From DASVXQ01 sp046727955 (GTDB lineage Bacteria; Actinomycetota; CALGFH01), in NCBI GenBank assembly GCA_046727955.1, contig JBKPDO010000402.1:1-6985 (forward strand): DNA of 6,985 nt, written 5' to 3'. A program made the position numbers and the translations under genes. The notes beneath the pieces are model-generated. The model worked only from the letters and a program-made list of their open reading frames with translations, searched no databases and was not told the origin of the DNA. How positions within the stretch are numbered: position 1 is the first letter of the stretch; the number at the start of each line of letters is the position of its first letter. Shown here in pieces: positions 1-6,133 of the stretch.

Positions 1-492
1 TCGACCGCTACGGATCCCCGCCGTTGCCGTGGAGCAGGCCGCATGACCTCCTCGTGGCCAGCCCGGCGCAGCCGGGCACCCCGTACTTCCTCGGGACGTC
101 CCGGCCGGACGGCCGCCCCCACGCCGCCAGCGTCGGCGCCGGATGGCTCGACGGCGACCTCTACTTCACCAGCGGACCCGGCACCCGCAAGGCTCGCAAC
201 CTGGCGGCGAACCCGGCCTGCACGTTCTCTGTCGGGCTGGAGGGCATCGACCCTGGTCCTGGAGGGCGAGGCGGCCAGGGTCACCGATCCGCCGACACTG
301 GAGCGGGTGGCCCGCCTGTACCGCGAGGGCGGGTGGCCTGCCGAGGTGGAGGGCGACGCGTTCACCGCGCCGTTCAGCGCCCCCAGCGCCGGACCGCCGC
401 CGTGGCACCTGTACCGCTTCACCTTCCACAGCGTGTTCGGGGTCGCCACCGCGGAGCCGTACGGCGCGACTCGCTGGCGCTTCGAACGCTGA
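1..492 (+). pseudogene. Pyridoxamine 5'-phosphate oxidase-fold protein, 5'-partial and frameshifted
   Basis: The reading frame is open at the left edge and begins inside the protein (DRYGSPPLPWSR), so the true start lies outside the window. The first segment, to about position 251, contains TRPDG-type text typical of the PNPOx split-barrel fold (TSRPDGRPH, then WLDGDLYFTSGPGTRKARNL). This is the strand that binds a flavin or similar cofactor in this family of small oxidoreductases and general-stress proteins. At the CCC run 251-253 the frame breaks. Dropping one C joins GLEGID to LVLEGEAARVTDPPTLERV, and the protein then runs to TGA at 490-492, ending in ATRWRFER. Joined this way, the sequence reads as one continuous family member with a normal C-terminus, so family membership is well supported. 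The substrate cannot be told. The break may be genuine inactivation or a sequence error. No operon partner is visible downstream. Confidence 0.8.
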
Positions 493-667
493 CGGGCGCA
501 GCTTCAGGTCAGCAGCGTCCGCGGCGTGCCACCAGCGAGCGGGTCACGGGCGGCAGGTTCACCGTCCGCAGTTTGAGGTGGAGGATTCGGCGCGGATCGA
601 TCCTTACGGTGACTGCTGGGTGCGGCCGGTTCCCCGGGTTCCTGTCGTGTCGTTGCCGGCGCCAGGA

Positions 668-686
668 CGGCCGCCGCAGGCGGCCG
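668..686. repeat. Perfect 8-bp inverted repeat (hairpin)
   Basis: CGGCCGCC at 668-675 and GGCGGCCG at 679-686 are exact inverted copies around a GCA loop. The stem is all G and C, but no T run follows on either strand, and it lies 176 bases past the PNPOx stop. It could be a terminator-like or dispersed palindromic element. In DNA this GC-rich it could also be chance. Confidence 0.45.
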
Positions 687-827
687 CCCGCAGGGCCGGC
701 CTTGAAGAAGATGGTGAAGGAAGTTCTCACAGGCCGGCCGCTGTAACGTGATGGGAGTACTGATAGTGCCCCATCGACCATCAGCGCAAGCGTTTGTGTA
801 ACACCCTGGGTACGAGTCAAGAGGCTG

Positions 828-845
828 GCGCTCCGTGTGGAGCGC
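828..845 (-). terminator. Hairpin downstream of the DUF47 gene, possible terminator
   Basis: GCGCTCC (828-834) and GGAGCGC (839-845) form a perfect 7-bp stem with a four-base loop. It sits 78 bases past the DUF47 stop codon and between two converging genes, which is a sensible place for termination. On the minus strand the stem is followed by a short pyrimidine-rich stretch and not a true T tract, so intrinsic termination is only a weak call. Confidence 0.35.
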
Positions 846-923
846 GCTCCCCCAACAATGCTTTGCTGAAGACGCGGCGACAGTCTGGGCCATCATGACC
901 AGGGTGAGCCAGGCGTCGTTGGC

Positions 924-1553
924 TCAAGCATGCTTTAGCACGATGCTTTCGACGGTGTGGGTGACGTGGTCGAGGCTGTCGAGCGCCTCCTCCAGTTGCT
1001 CGACGATGTCCTTCCAGACCAGCACGTGGCGGGCCGGGTGCTCGCCGGGGAAGGTGTGCAGGTCGGCTAGGGCGCGCCGGTAGACGCGGTCGCCCTCGTC
1101 CTCCAGCTCCTTGACCGCCACCCGATAGGCCTGCAGCGGCGCCTCGTCGAGCCTGCGCAGGTGGCGCAGGCCTCGGGCCGTCTCCTCAGCCGCCCGTCGG
1201 ATGAGCTGGGCTTGCTCGCGGACCGGCTCGATGGGCTTGGTGACCTTATGGAGGACGAGCATGGCGCCGGCCTCCTCGAGCTCATCGACGACATCGTCGA
1301 GCAGTGAGGCGAGCGCGTAGATGTCTTCACGGTCGAATGGCGTGATGAAGGTGGAGTTGAGGCGGGTGAGGACGGCGTGGGTGATGCGGTCGCCTTCGTG
1401 CTCGTGCTCTGTGAGGCGCTTGGCCTTCACCTCCGGGTCGACGAAGTCTCCGAGGAGGTCATCCAGCAGCCGGGCGCATTCGGCCATGTTGTCGGCTGCG
1501 GCCTCAAACAGGTTGAAAAACGACTGATCGTGTGCAAACAGTCGCAGCTTCAT
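924..1553 (-). CDS. DUF47 family (PhoU-like) protein
   Basis: A 209-residue all-helical protein of the DUF47 family (PF01865, related to PhoU), of normal length for the family. Members usually partner Pit-type inorganic phosphate transporters and are thought to modulate phosphate uptake from the cytoplasmic side. Visible hallmarks are EHEGDRITH (about residues 51-59), TFITPFDREDI (68-78), LDDVVDELEE (85-94) and a second acidic motif EDEGDRVYR (151-159). The repeated E/D-x-x-x-D pattern matches the metal-binding helices of PhoU-like proteins. I chose the ATG at 1553 because GGAGGTGG lies just upstream and the family N-terminus MKLRLF begins there. The frame stays open for 123 codons further upstream, but that part runs through transposase debris. 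No pit gene lies downstream (the next gene converges) or upstream (IS remnant), so it is separated from its usual partner. Family assignment is strong. The phosphate role is inferred. Confidence 0.92.
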   Translation of the reverse strand: MKLRLFAHDQSFFNLFEAAADNMAECARLLDDLLGDFVDPEVKAKRLTEHEHEGDRITHAVLTRLNSTFITPFDREDIYALASLLDDVVDELEEAGAMLVLHKVTKPIEPVREQAQLIRRAAEETARGLRHLRRLDEAPLQAYRVAVKELEDEGDRVYRRALADLHTFPGEHPARHVLVWKDIVEQLEEALDSLDHVTHTVESIVLKHA

Positions 1554-1555
1554 GT

Positions 1556-1563
1556 CCACCTCC
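1556..1563 (-). promoter_or_regulatory. Ribosome binding site of the DUF47 gene
   Basis: On the minus strand GGAGGTGG is followed by AC and then ATG. This strong Shine-Dalgarno match fixes the start at 1553 and excludes the longer upstream frame, whose extra residues resemble nothing in the family. Confidence 0.75.
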
Positions 1564-1574
1564 GGTCCAGGCGA

Positions 1575-2043
1575 ATGGTACCCAGGTCGGAGTGGGCATC
1601 GATCGGGGTCGCGTCCAGGTCCAGGATCAGCGGTCCCGCCGGGGTCCGCCGGGGCCGCGCCCAGCGCCCACGCCTGCTCGCGGACCTGGCCAGCGCTGAC
1701 TACAGCCCGGCGATCCCACGCGGCTCTGCGGGCAGCTCCCGGGCGAGGATGCGCCAGGCAGCCGGGTCGAGCAGACCTGGCCGAACAGGTCCGGCTGGCC
1801 GCGCAGGCGCGCCAGGTCGCTGACGCAGTCGCCACCGTCGGCGAGCATGACCACCACGTCGCGCAGGACCTGCCCGCGGTCGTGGGCGCCGGCGCGCACA
1901 GCACGGTTGGCGCGGCGGCCAAGCTCGCGGGTCAGCCCCAGCCGGTCCGACAGCTCACCAAGCAGTGCTGCCCCGACGTGGCCAGAGCTGCCCTGGCCGT
2001 CGGCGACGACTTCGAACCGGGGACGCGAGTTGGTGGCCTGCAC
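1575..2043 (-). pseudogene. IS1380-family transposase remnant, N-terminal part, multiply frameshifted
   Basis: The N-terminus reads RPRFEVVADGQG, then HVGAALLGELSDRLGL, then VLRDVVVMLADGGDC and DLARLRGQPDLFGQV, the characteristic opening of actinobacterial IS1380-family (DDE) transposases. The likely original start is the GTG at 2041-2043. After FGQV (about 1770) the frame shifts to DPAAWRILARELPAEPRG, meets a TAG, shifts again to VREQAWALGAAPADPGG, and shifts once more to LILDLDATPIDAHSD. LDLDAT carries the family's first catalytic aspartate. Similarity ends there, at about 1580, so the remaining two thirds of a normal protein of roughly 450 residues is missing. At least three frame breaks, one stop and a 3' truncation make this a dead relic. 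It lies about 10 bases upstream of the DUF47 ribosome binding site, so any promoter of that gene must lie within or beyond transposon DNA. Confidence 0.82.
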
Positions 2044-2085
2044 CGGCGGGGTGACCCTCCTGGTCGGTGGTTGCGACCGTCAGAC

Positions 2086-2113
2086 AGCCGCATCCTCCCT
2101 GGTCGGGAGGGTC
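2086..2113 (-). promoter_or_regulatory. Hairpin leader element, copy B, upstream of the IS1380 remnant
   Basis: CCTCCC (2094-2099) and GGGAGG (2105-2110) form a 6-bp hairpin with a five-base loop. The 26 bases 2086-2111 match copy A (2927-2952) at 21 positions, including the whole AGCCG-AT-CTCCC arm and the GGGAGGG arm. It lies 43 bases upstream of the transposase GTG on the minus strand, and about 70 bases past the stop of the sensor-like gene. I do not recognise a known riboswitch or repeat family in it. Confidence 0.5.
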
Positions 2114-2183
2114 GCTTGCCACCCGGAACCAGCCTGCTCAGCGCCCTCGCCAGAGAGCCGGGCTAGCTGGGTTGGCTGAACCT

Positions 2184-2861
2184 TCAGGACGGCAGATCGC
2201 CGCCCAAAATGGCCACCAGCCTGGAGACGGGCATCGCGATCGAGCGCACCAGCCAGAACGCGACGCCAACGCCGATGGTGAGCGCGACCAGCAGGCAGGC
2301 GACCAGGATCCTCAGCGACCGAGACGACGCGGCCGCGACCGAGCTCCGCGCCGACTGGATTGAGCTGGCGCCCAGCGCCTGCGCCCGGGCCAGCGACTGC
2401 TCGTAGGTCTTCCGCAGCGCCCGATCCGGTCCCAGCGAAGCCGTGATGGCGCCCTGGTGGTCTCCGGTCTCGAAGCCTGCGTGGGCTTGGTTGACCGCAT
2501 GGCGTTGGCTGGGGTCGGCGGCCGCGTTGGCTGCCGCGGCGAAGGCTGCGCGCGCGTCGCTGATGCGGCGGTCGGCTTCGTCGATGAACTTGGGGTCGCC
2601 GCTCAGCAGGAAGCCACGCTGGTCGTTGGCGATGCCCTTGGCGTTGAGCGCTGCGGTGGCGACCGCGCCGGCGTAGGGGACGTCGCGATCGTCGAGGTAG
2701 GTCTCGTTGTGTTTGAGGCCCACGGCAAGGAAGATCGCGACCAGCATGGACGCGGCGAGCAGCACCAAGAGGCCGCCGACGCCCAGCAGCACCTGGAACC
2801 CCATCGGCAGACGGCGGCGCCTCTTGGGCCTGGCCTGGGAAGTTGCGTTGTCTTCAGCCAC
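2184..2861 (-). CDS. Membrane protein resembling a chemoreceptor sensory half, no signalling domain
   Basis: A protein of 225 residues if read from the GTG at 2861. The layout is a basic cytoplasmic N-terminus (RPKRRRR, residues 11-17), a first membrane segment at about 22-47, a helical, alanine-rich external region at about 50-184, and a second membrane segment at about 185-205 (ILVACLLVALTIGVGVAFWL). A short RSIAMPVSRLVAIL stretch then resembles the first helix of a HAMP domain before the stop. The external region (DVPYAGAVATAALNAKGIANDQRGFLLSGDPKF) has the style of CHASE3 / four-helix-bundle ligand domains of methyl-accepting chemotaxis proteins and sensor kinases. The protein ends where HAMP and a signalling or kinase domain should follow, and I find no such sequence in any frame downstream. 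It may be a truncated receptor, or a stand-alone protein that pairs with other receptors. The GTG has GGAGGAGA directly upstream. An alternative ATG is codon 20. Confidence 0.7.
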   Translation of the reverse strand: MAEDNATSQARPKRRRRLPMGFQVLLGVGGLLVLLAASMLVAIFLAVGLKHNETYLDDRDVPYAGAVATAALNAKGIANDQRGFLLSGDPKFIDEADRRISDARAAFAAAANAAADPSQRHAVNQAHAGFETGDHQGAITASLGPDRALRKTYEQSLARAQALGASSIQSARSSVAAASSRSLRILVACLLVALTIGVGVAFWLVRSIAMPVSRLVAILGGDLPS

Positions 2862-2862
2862 G

Positions 2863-2870
2863 TCTCCTCC
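2863..2870 (-). promoter_or_regulatory. Ribosome binding site supporting the GTG start of the sensor-like gene
   Basis: On the minus strand GGAGGAGA lies immediately before GTG (start at 2861). The spacing is short, but the match is strong. This favours the GTG over the longer upstream ATG at 2927, whose added residues look non-coding and overlap hairpin copy A. Confidence 0.55.
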
Positions 2871-2926
2871 AGGGTTCGTCCCCAGGTGGGTTGTGCGACT
2901 CGAGCTCGCTAACCGACACCCGAGCA

Positions 2927-2952
2927 AGCCGTATTCTCCCAGCCCGGGAGGG
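2927..2952 (-). promoter_or_regulatory. Hairpin leader element, copy A, upstream of the sensor-like gene
   Basis: CTCCC (2936-2940) and GGGAG (2946-2950) form a hairpin with loop AGCCC. An alternative stem pairs CAGCC (2940-2944) with GGCTG (2951-2955). The element is in the same orientation as copy B (2086-2111) and matches it at 21 of 26 positions. It lies 66 bases upstream of the GTG at 2861, so it would be in the mRNA leader if transcription starts further upstream. Its identity is unknown. Confidence 0.5.
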
Positions 2953-3157
2953 CTGTTGCGTAGCCAGTCCTAGCACGGCCCACGCCAAGCCCGACGCTAC
3001 CAGGCCAGGCTCGCGGCAGGGCTCGGCCGTGCCAATGCGGCCACCGGCCGCCGGCTCGTCCTCAGCGGTGACGGCTGTCGCTGCGCGTGCGCGCCAGCAG
3101 GCCGAGGAGGATGGGTGCGGTTGACTCGCCGGTTGGCAGTTGCGATCCTGCCCGCGT

Positions 3158-3175
3158 CACCGATAGGCACCGATA
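3158..3175 (+). repeat. Tandem CACCGATA repeat upstream of the phosphoesterase
   Basis: CACCGATA occurs at 3158-3165 and again at 3168-3175, a 10-base period of about one helical turn. It ends 23 bases before the phosphoesterase ATG. Side-by-side direct repeats of this kind often bind tandem response regulators. The spacing is one base short of the usual 11-base PHO-box repeat. Its function is inferred from position only. Confidence 0.45.
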
Positions 3176-3184
3176 TGGGTTGGC

Positions 3185-3193
3185 GAGGGAGGG
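3185..3193 (+). promoter_or_regulatory. Ribosome binding site that sets the phosphoesterase start
   Basis: GAGGGAGGG followed by CTGTT and then ATG at 3199 is a well-spaced Shine-Dalgarno. In-frame ATG or TTG-type starts further upstream (for example 3175) lack such a site and would place a non-signal-like stretch before the signal peptide. Confidence 0.7.
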
Positions 3194-3198
3194 CTGTT

Positions 3199-4911
3199 AT
3201 GGTGCGGCGCCTGCTGGTTTCGTCCGTGCTCTGTCTGGTGGCGCTGGCCGTGCTCCCCGTGGGTGGTGCCGCCGCCGACGGCGCTGGCGCGGACCGCCTC
3301 TCGCGGATCCAGCACATCGTGGTGATCTACCAGGAGAACCACAGCTTCGACAACCTCTATGGCAGCTGGGAGGGCGTCAACGGCCTCCGCAACGCCCCAC
3401 CGTCGCACACCGTCCAGGGCAACCAGGCGGGCACGCCGTACGCCTGCCTGCTGCAAAACGACATCAACCTCACCTCGCCGCCGCTGTCGGCGACCTGCAC
3501 CGACGCCACCACCGCGACGACGTTCACGAGCCACTTTGCCAACGCGCCGTTCACCATCGACGACTCCATCCCGGCGTCGGCGACCACCTGCCCGCCGCCG
3601 GGGGTGTTCGCCCCCAACGGCGTCCCCAACGGCGCCGGGCTGCCGGGCGGCTGCACCCGTGATCTGGTGCACCGCTTCTACCAGGAGCAGTACCAGCTCA
3701 ACGGCGGGCGGCAGAACCGGTACGTGACCGGCAGCGACGCGGTCGGCCTGGCGATGGGCGTGTACGCCACGCGCTCGCTGCCGATCTACGCCTACCTGCA
3801 CCAAGACGGCCACCCGCACTACGCGATCGCGGACAACTTCTTTCAGGCGGCGTTTGGCGGCTCGTTCCTGAACCATCAGTGGCTGATCGCCGCCCGCAAC
3901 CCCGTGTGGCCCAGCGCGCTCAACGACGGGTCGGCCGACGACCTGCACTCGGTCGTCGACGCCAACGGGATACCGGTCAACTACCCGCTGTATGTCTCAC
4001 CGGCGGACGGCGCGGTGCGGGACACTGCCCTGACGGCCTCCTGCAACCCGGCCGCGGGCCGCGGGCCGACCCCGCCGGGCGTGCTGTGTGGCGACTACGC
4101 GGTCAACACCATCCAGCCCGCCTACCAGCCGTACGCGCCGGGGACGCCCCCCTCGCGTCGGCTGCCGCCGCAGACCGCGCCCACCATCGGTGACCGCCTG
4201 AGCGGCGCCGGGGTCGGGTGGGCCTGGTATGCGGGCGGCTGGTCCAACGCCAACGGCGACGTCGGCGGCCCCGGCTGGACCAACGGCACCGGCCCGACCT
4301 GCGCCGACCCGAACACGCTGTCGACGGCGGTGTTCCCCAACTGTCCCGACAAGCTGTTCCAGTTCCACCACCAGCCGCTCAACTACTACGCCTCGTTCGC
4401 GCCGGGCACGGCGGCGCGGGCCGCGCACCTGCGCGACGAGGAGGAGTTCCTGCAGCTGGCCCGCTCGTCCAGCAAGGCTTGCAATCTCAAGCCGGTGAGC
4501 TTCGTCAAGCCGGTCGGCGCCGAAAACGAGCACCCCGGCTACGCCAGCGAGGCCGCTGGCAGCGGCCACCTGATCGGGCTGCTGCAGGCGGTCCAGGACA
4601 GCCGCTGCGGCAAGGACACGATGGTCGTGGTGACCTATGACGAGTTCGGCGGCCAGTGGGACCACGTTTCCCCGCCCGGCCAGGGCGGCACGGCCGGCCC
4701 CCACGACGTCTTCGGGCCGGGGACGCGGCTGCCCGCGCTGGTGATCTCGCCGTTCCTGCGCGGCGACTTCGTGGTCGACCACACCCAGCACGACACCACC
4801 TCGATCCTCGCCACCATCGAGCACCGCTTCGGGCTTCAGCCGCTGAGCTCGCGTGACGCGGCCGTGGGGGATCTGTCGAGCGTGTTCGACGCAAAGAGCC
4901 CCACTGGATGA
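3199..4911 (+). CDS. Secreted phosphoesterase (phospholipase C / acid phosphatase family)
   Basis: A 570-residue protein of the PF04185 phosphoesterase family, which includes bacterial phospholipases C and AcpA-type acid phosphatases that cleave phosphate esters outside the cytoplasm. A Sec-type signal peptide is clear: MVRRLL, a hydrophobic core, then GGAAA-D with cleavage near residue 26. Family motifs run in order. QENHSFDNLYG (45-55) supplies metal-binding Glu and Asn. AFGGSFLNHQW (218-228) has Ser222 at the position where the family places its Ser/Thr nucleophile. VTYDEFGGQWDHVSPP (from 478) includes the Asp481-Glu482 and Asp488-His489 cluster. The C-terminal block reads GPGTRLPALVISPF and then HDTTSILATIEHRFGL. 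The frame is unbroken and the length normal, so it is probably functional. Whether it prefers phospholipids or small phosphomonoesters cannot be read from the sequence. No lipobox is seen, and release or loose wall association is likely. It stands alone, with a hairpin after it. Confidence 0.93.
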   Translation: MVRRLLVSSVLCLVALAVLPVGGAAADGAGADRLSRIQHIVVIYQENHSFDNLYGSWEGVNGLRNAPPSHTVQGNQAGTPYACLLQNDINLTSPPLSATCTDATTATTFTSHFANAPFTIDDSIPASATTCPPPGVFAPNGVPNGAGLPGGCTRDLVHRFYQEQYQLNGGRQNRYVTGSDAVGLAMGVYATRSLPIYAYLHQDGHPHYAIADNFFQAAFGGSFLNHQWLIAARNPVWPSALNDGSADDLHSVVDANGIPVNYPLYVSPADGAVRDTALTASCNPAAGRGPTPPGVLCGDYAVNTIQPAYQPYAPGTPPSRRLPPQTAPTIGDRLSGAGVGWAWYAGGWSNANGDVGGPGWTNGTGPTCADPNTLSTAVFPNCPDKLFQFHHQPLNYYASFAPGTAARAAHLRDEEEFLQLARSSSKACNLKPVSFVKPVGAENEHPGYASEAAGSGHLIGLLQAVQDSRCGKDTMVVVTYDEFGGQWDHVSPPGQGGTAGPHDVFGPGTRLPALVISPFLRGDFVVDHTQHDTTSILATIEHRFGLQPLSSRDAAVGDLSSVFDAKSPTG

Positions 4912-4926
4912 TGAAGCCGCCGCCCG

Positions 4927-4956
4927 TGAGCTGCGTCAACGCGTTCACGCAGCTCA
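4927..4956 (+). terminator. Hairpin just after the phosphoesterase, likely terminator
   Basis: TGAGCTGCGT (4927-4936) and ACGCAGCTCA (4947-4956) are a perfect 10-bp inverted repeat around a ten-base loop, beginning 15 bases past the stop codon. Position and stem strength fit a terminator. The following bases (GGGGCTCATAG) lack a T run, as is common in GC-rich actinobacteria. Confidence 0.6.
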
Positions 4957-5006
4957 GGGGCTCATAGATAGAGGAGACCCGAGCCAGTCGCGTCCATTCA
5001 CCGTGT

Positions 5007-5027
5007 GGGGCGCGGAAACCCGGATTC
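5007..5027 (+). repeat. Left terminal inverted repeat
   Basis: It begins GGGGCGCGGAAACCC and ends in ATTC. It pairs with the right repeat with only two mismatches (its 8th and 16th bases). It ends five bases before the likely GTG start of the transposase. Confidence 0.78.
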
Positions 5028-5032
5028 GCGTC

Positions 5033-6132
5033 GTGAGCAGGCGTTCCGTCCCATCCGCCAATGCGCTTCCTGCTCTGGCTGACCGCCGCCTACTCGCCCG
5101 CCTAATGGTCCTCCCGGACGCCGATGACCGCGCCAAGGACCTGGAGATCCTCGTCCTGCGGCATCAGCTGCGGGTGCTGCGCCGCACGGCCCGCCGCCCC
5201 AAGCTCACCGCACGCGACCGGGTCCTGCTCGCTGCCGCCAGCCGGGTGCTCCCCGACAGCGGTGGGCATCATCGTTTCTCGTCACACCCCAGACGCTGCT
5301 GCGCTGGCACCGCACCCTGGTCCGACGCAAGTGGACCTACGGCAGGGACCGTATGCCTGGCAGGCCGCCGATCGACCCGCAGACCGCGCCGCTGATCCTG
5401 CGGATGGCCAGGGAGAACGCCCGGTGGGGTTGCGTGCGGATCTGTGGGGAGCTGCGCAAGCTCGGCATCCGGGTGGGCGCCACGACTATCAGGACGCCAC
5501 TGCGACGACACGGTCTCGGTCCGGCGCCGCGGCGTACTGGGCCGAGCTGGGCGTAGTTCCTGCGAGCGCAGGCCGAGGGGACCGTGGCGTGCGACTCCTT
5601 CACGGTGGAGACGATCCGGCCCAAGACGCTCCACGTGCTGGTCTTCATCCACCTCAGCACCAGGCGGGTCGTCGTCGCCGGGGTCACGGCCCATCCCGAC
5701 ACGGCGTGGGTCACCCAGCAGGCCAGGAATGCCGCGACGGACCTGGGCGATCGGGGAGTGTCAGTCAAGCTGCTGCTTCGCGACCGCGACGCCAGGTTCA
5801 CGCGCTCCTTCGACGACGTGTTCCGCAGCGAGGGAGGGCAGGTGCTCCGCACGCCGATCCGGGCGCCGAAGGCGAACGCCCACGCCGAGCGGTGGGTCCA
5901 GACCGTGCGCGGGGAGTGCTTGGACTGGACGCTGGTGCGTGGCCGGCGCCAGCTGCTGCGGCTGCTGGGCGGCTACGTCCGCCACTACAACGAGCAGCGA
6001 CCGCACCGCAGCCTGGCGCTGGCCGTTCCCGAGGCGGGGGAGCGGGGTTCACCGCAGGTCAACCCTGGGGAGGTCAGGCGTCGCGATGTGCTCGGCGGCC
6101 TGATCCATGAGTATCACGAGGTCGCAGCGTGA
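5033..6132 (+). pseudogene. Integrase-core (rve, DDE) transposase, one frameshift and one amber codon
   Basis: The N-terminal segment (DRAKDLEILVLRHQLRVLRR, then PKLTARDRVLLAAASRVLP) is the helical DNA-binding part of rve-type transposases. The likely start is GTG at 5033, just inside the left repeat; ATG 5105 is an alternative. At the C run 5251-5254 one base is missing. Reading resumes one frame over as QRWASSFLVTPQTLLRWHRTLVRRKWTYG and continues to GPSWA, where TAG at 5554-5556 replaces an expected GAG. The same frame then goes on through the catalytic core: Asp 5593-5595 (ACDSFTVET), Asp 5782-5784 (RDRD) and Glu 5887-5889 (HAERWVQTVR), with D-to-E spacing of the DD35E type. The protein ends at TGA 6130-6132 just before the right repeat. 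The catalytic triad is intact but separated from the DNA-binding domain. A -1 slip on CCCC is mechanically possible, but it would not bypass the amber codon. Confidence 0.85.
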
Positions 6133-6133
6133 T

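Larger units (their letters stand above)
493..923. other. Intergenic stretch with no supported gene
   Basis: These 431 bases separate the end of the PNPOx-fold gene from the end of the DUF47 gene, so two genes converge here. Several open frames cross the region, but their translations are low-complexity Arg/Pro/Ala text with no family resemblance and no good ribosome binding site. The DNA from about 700 to 800 looks less GC-rich than its surroundings. I see two compact hairpins (668-686 and 828-845), listed separately. I found no tRNA, rRNA or CRISPR pattern. Confidence 0.6.
2862..3198. other. Divergent intergenic region between sensor-like gene and phosphoesterase
   Basis: These 337 bases must hold the promoters of two divergent genes. 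They contain the ribosome binding site of the minus-strand gene, hairpin copy A (2927-2952), a small GC palindrome (GCGGCC-acc-GGCCGC, 3037-3051), a tandem 8-bp repeat (3158-3175) and the plus-strand ribosome binding site. A TTGACT at 3121 looks like a -35 box but has no credible -10 at the right distance. I support no further gene here. Confidence 0.6.

Noticed and set aside
504..896. Long minus-strand open frames over 504-896 and 509-820
   Set aside because: No ribosome binding site, low-complexity basic translation and no family resemblance. High GC content makes such open frames common.
1554..1922. Upstream extension of the DUF47 frame to 1922
   Set aside because: The extra residues are mostly out-of-frame transposase text. 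The true start is marked by GGAGGTGG and the family N-terminus at 1553.
3121..3150. TTGACT at 3121 as a -35 box of the phosphoesterase promoter
   Set aside because: No TAnnnT-like -10 box lies 16-19 bases downstream, so the promoter cannot be supported.
3184..3198. Third copy of the hairpin element, from GGGAGGGCTGTT shared with 2946-2957
   Set aside because: Only one arm matches. There is no CTCCC partner, and the match is mostly the purine-rich ribosome binding site.
3157..3948. Large open frames antisense to the phosphoesterase
   Set aside because: They mirror the high third-position GC of the real gene, and their Val/Arg-rich translations have no domain resemblance.
4853..5032. Transposase start at 4853 inside the phosphoesterase gene
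   Set aside because: That ATG overlaps the phosphoesterase end and lies outside the IS left repeat. The protein text before 5033 is not transposase-like.
5249..5257. Programmed -1 frameshifting in the IS transposase at CCCC
   Set aside because: A slip would restore the frame, but the amber codon at 5554 would still stop the protein. Related transposases as I know them are single-frame. Decay or error is simpler.
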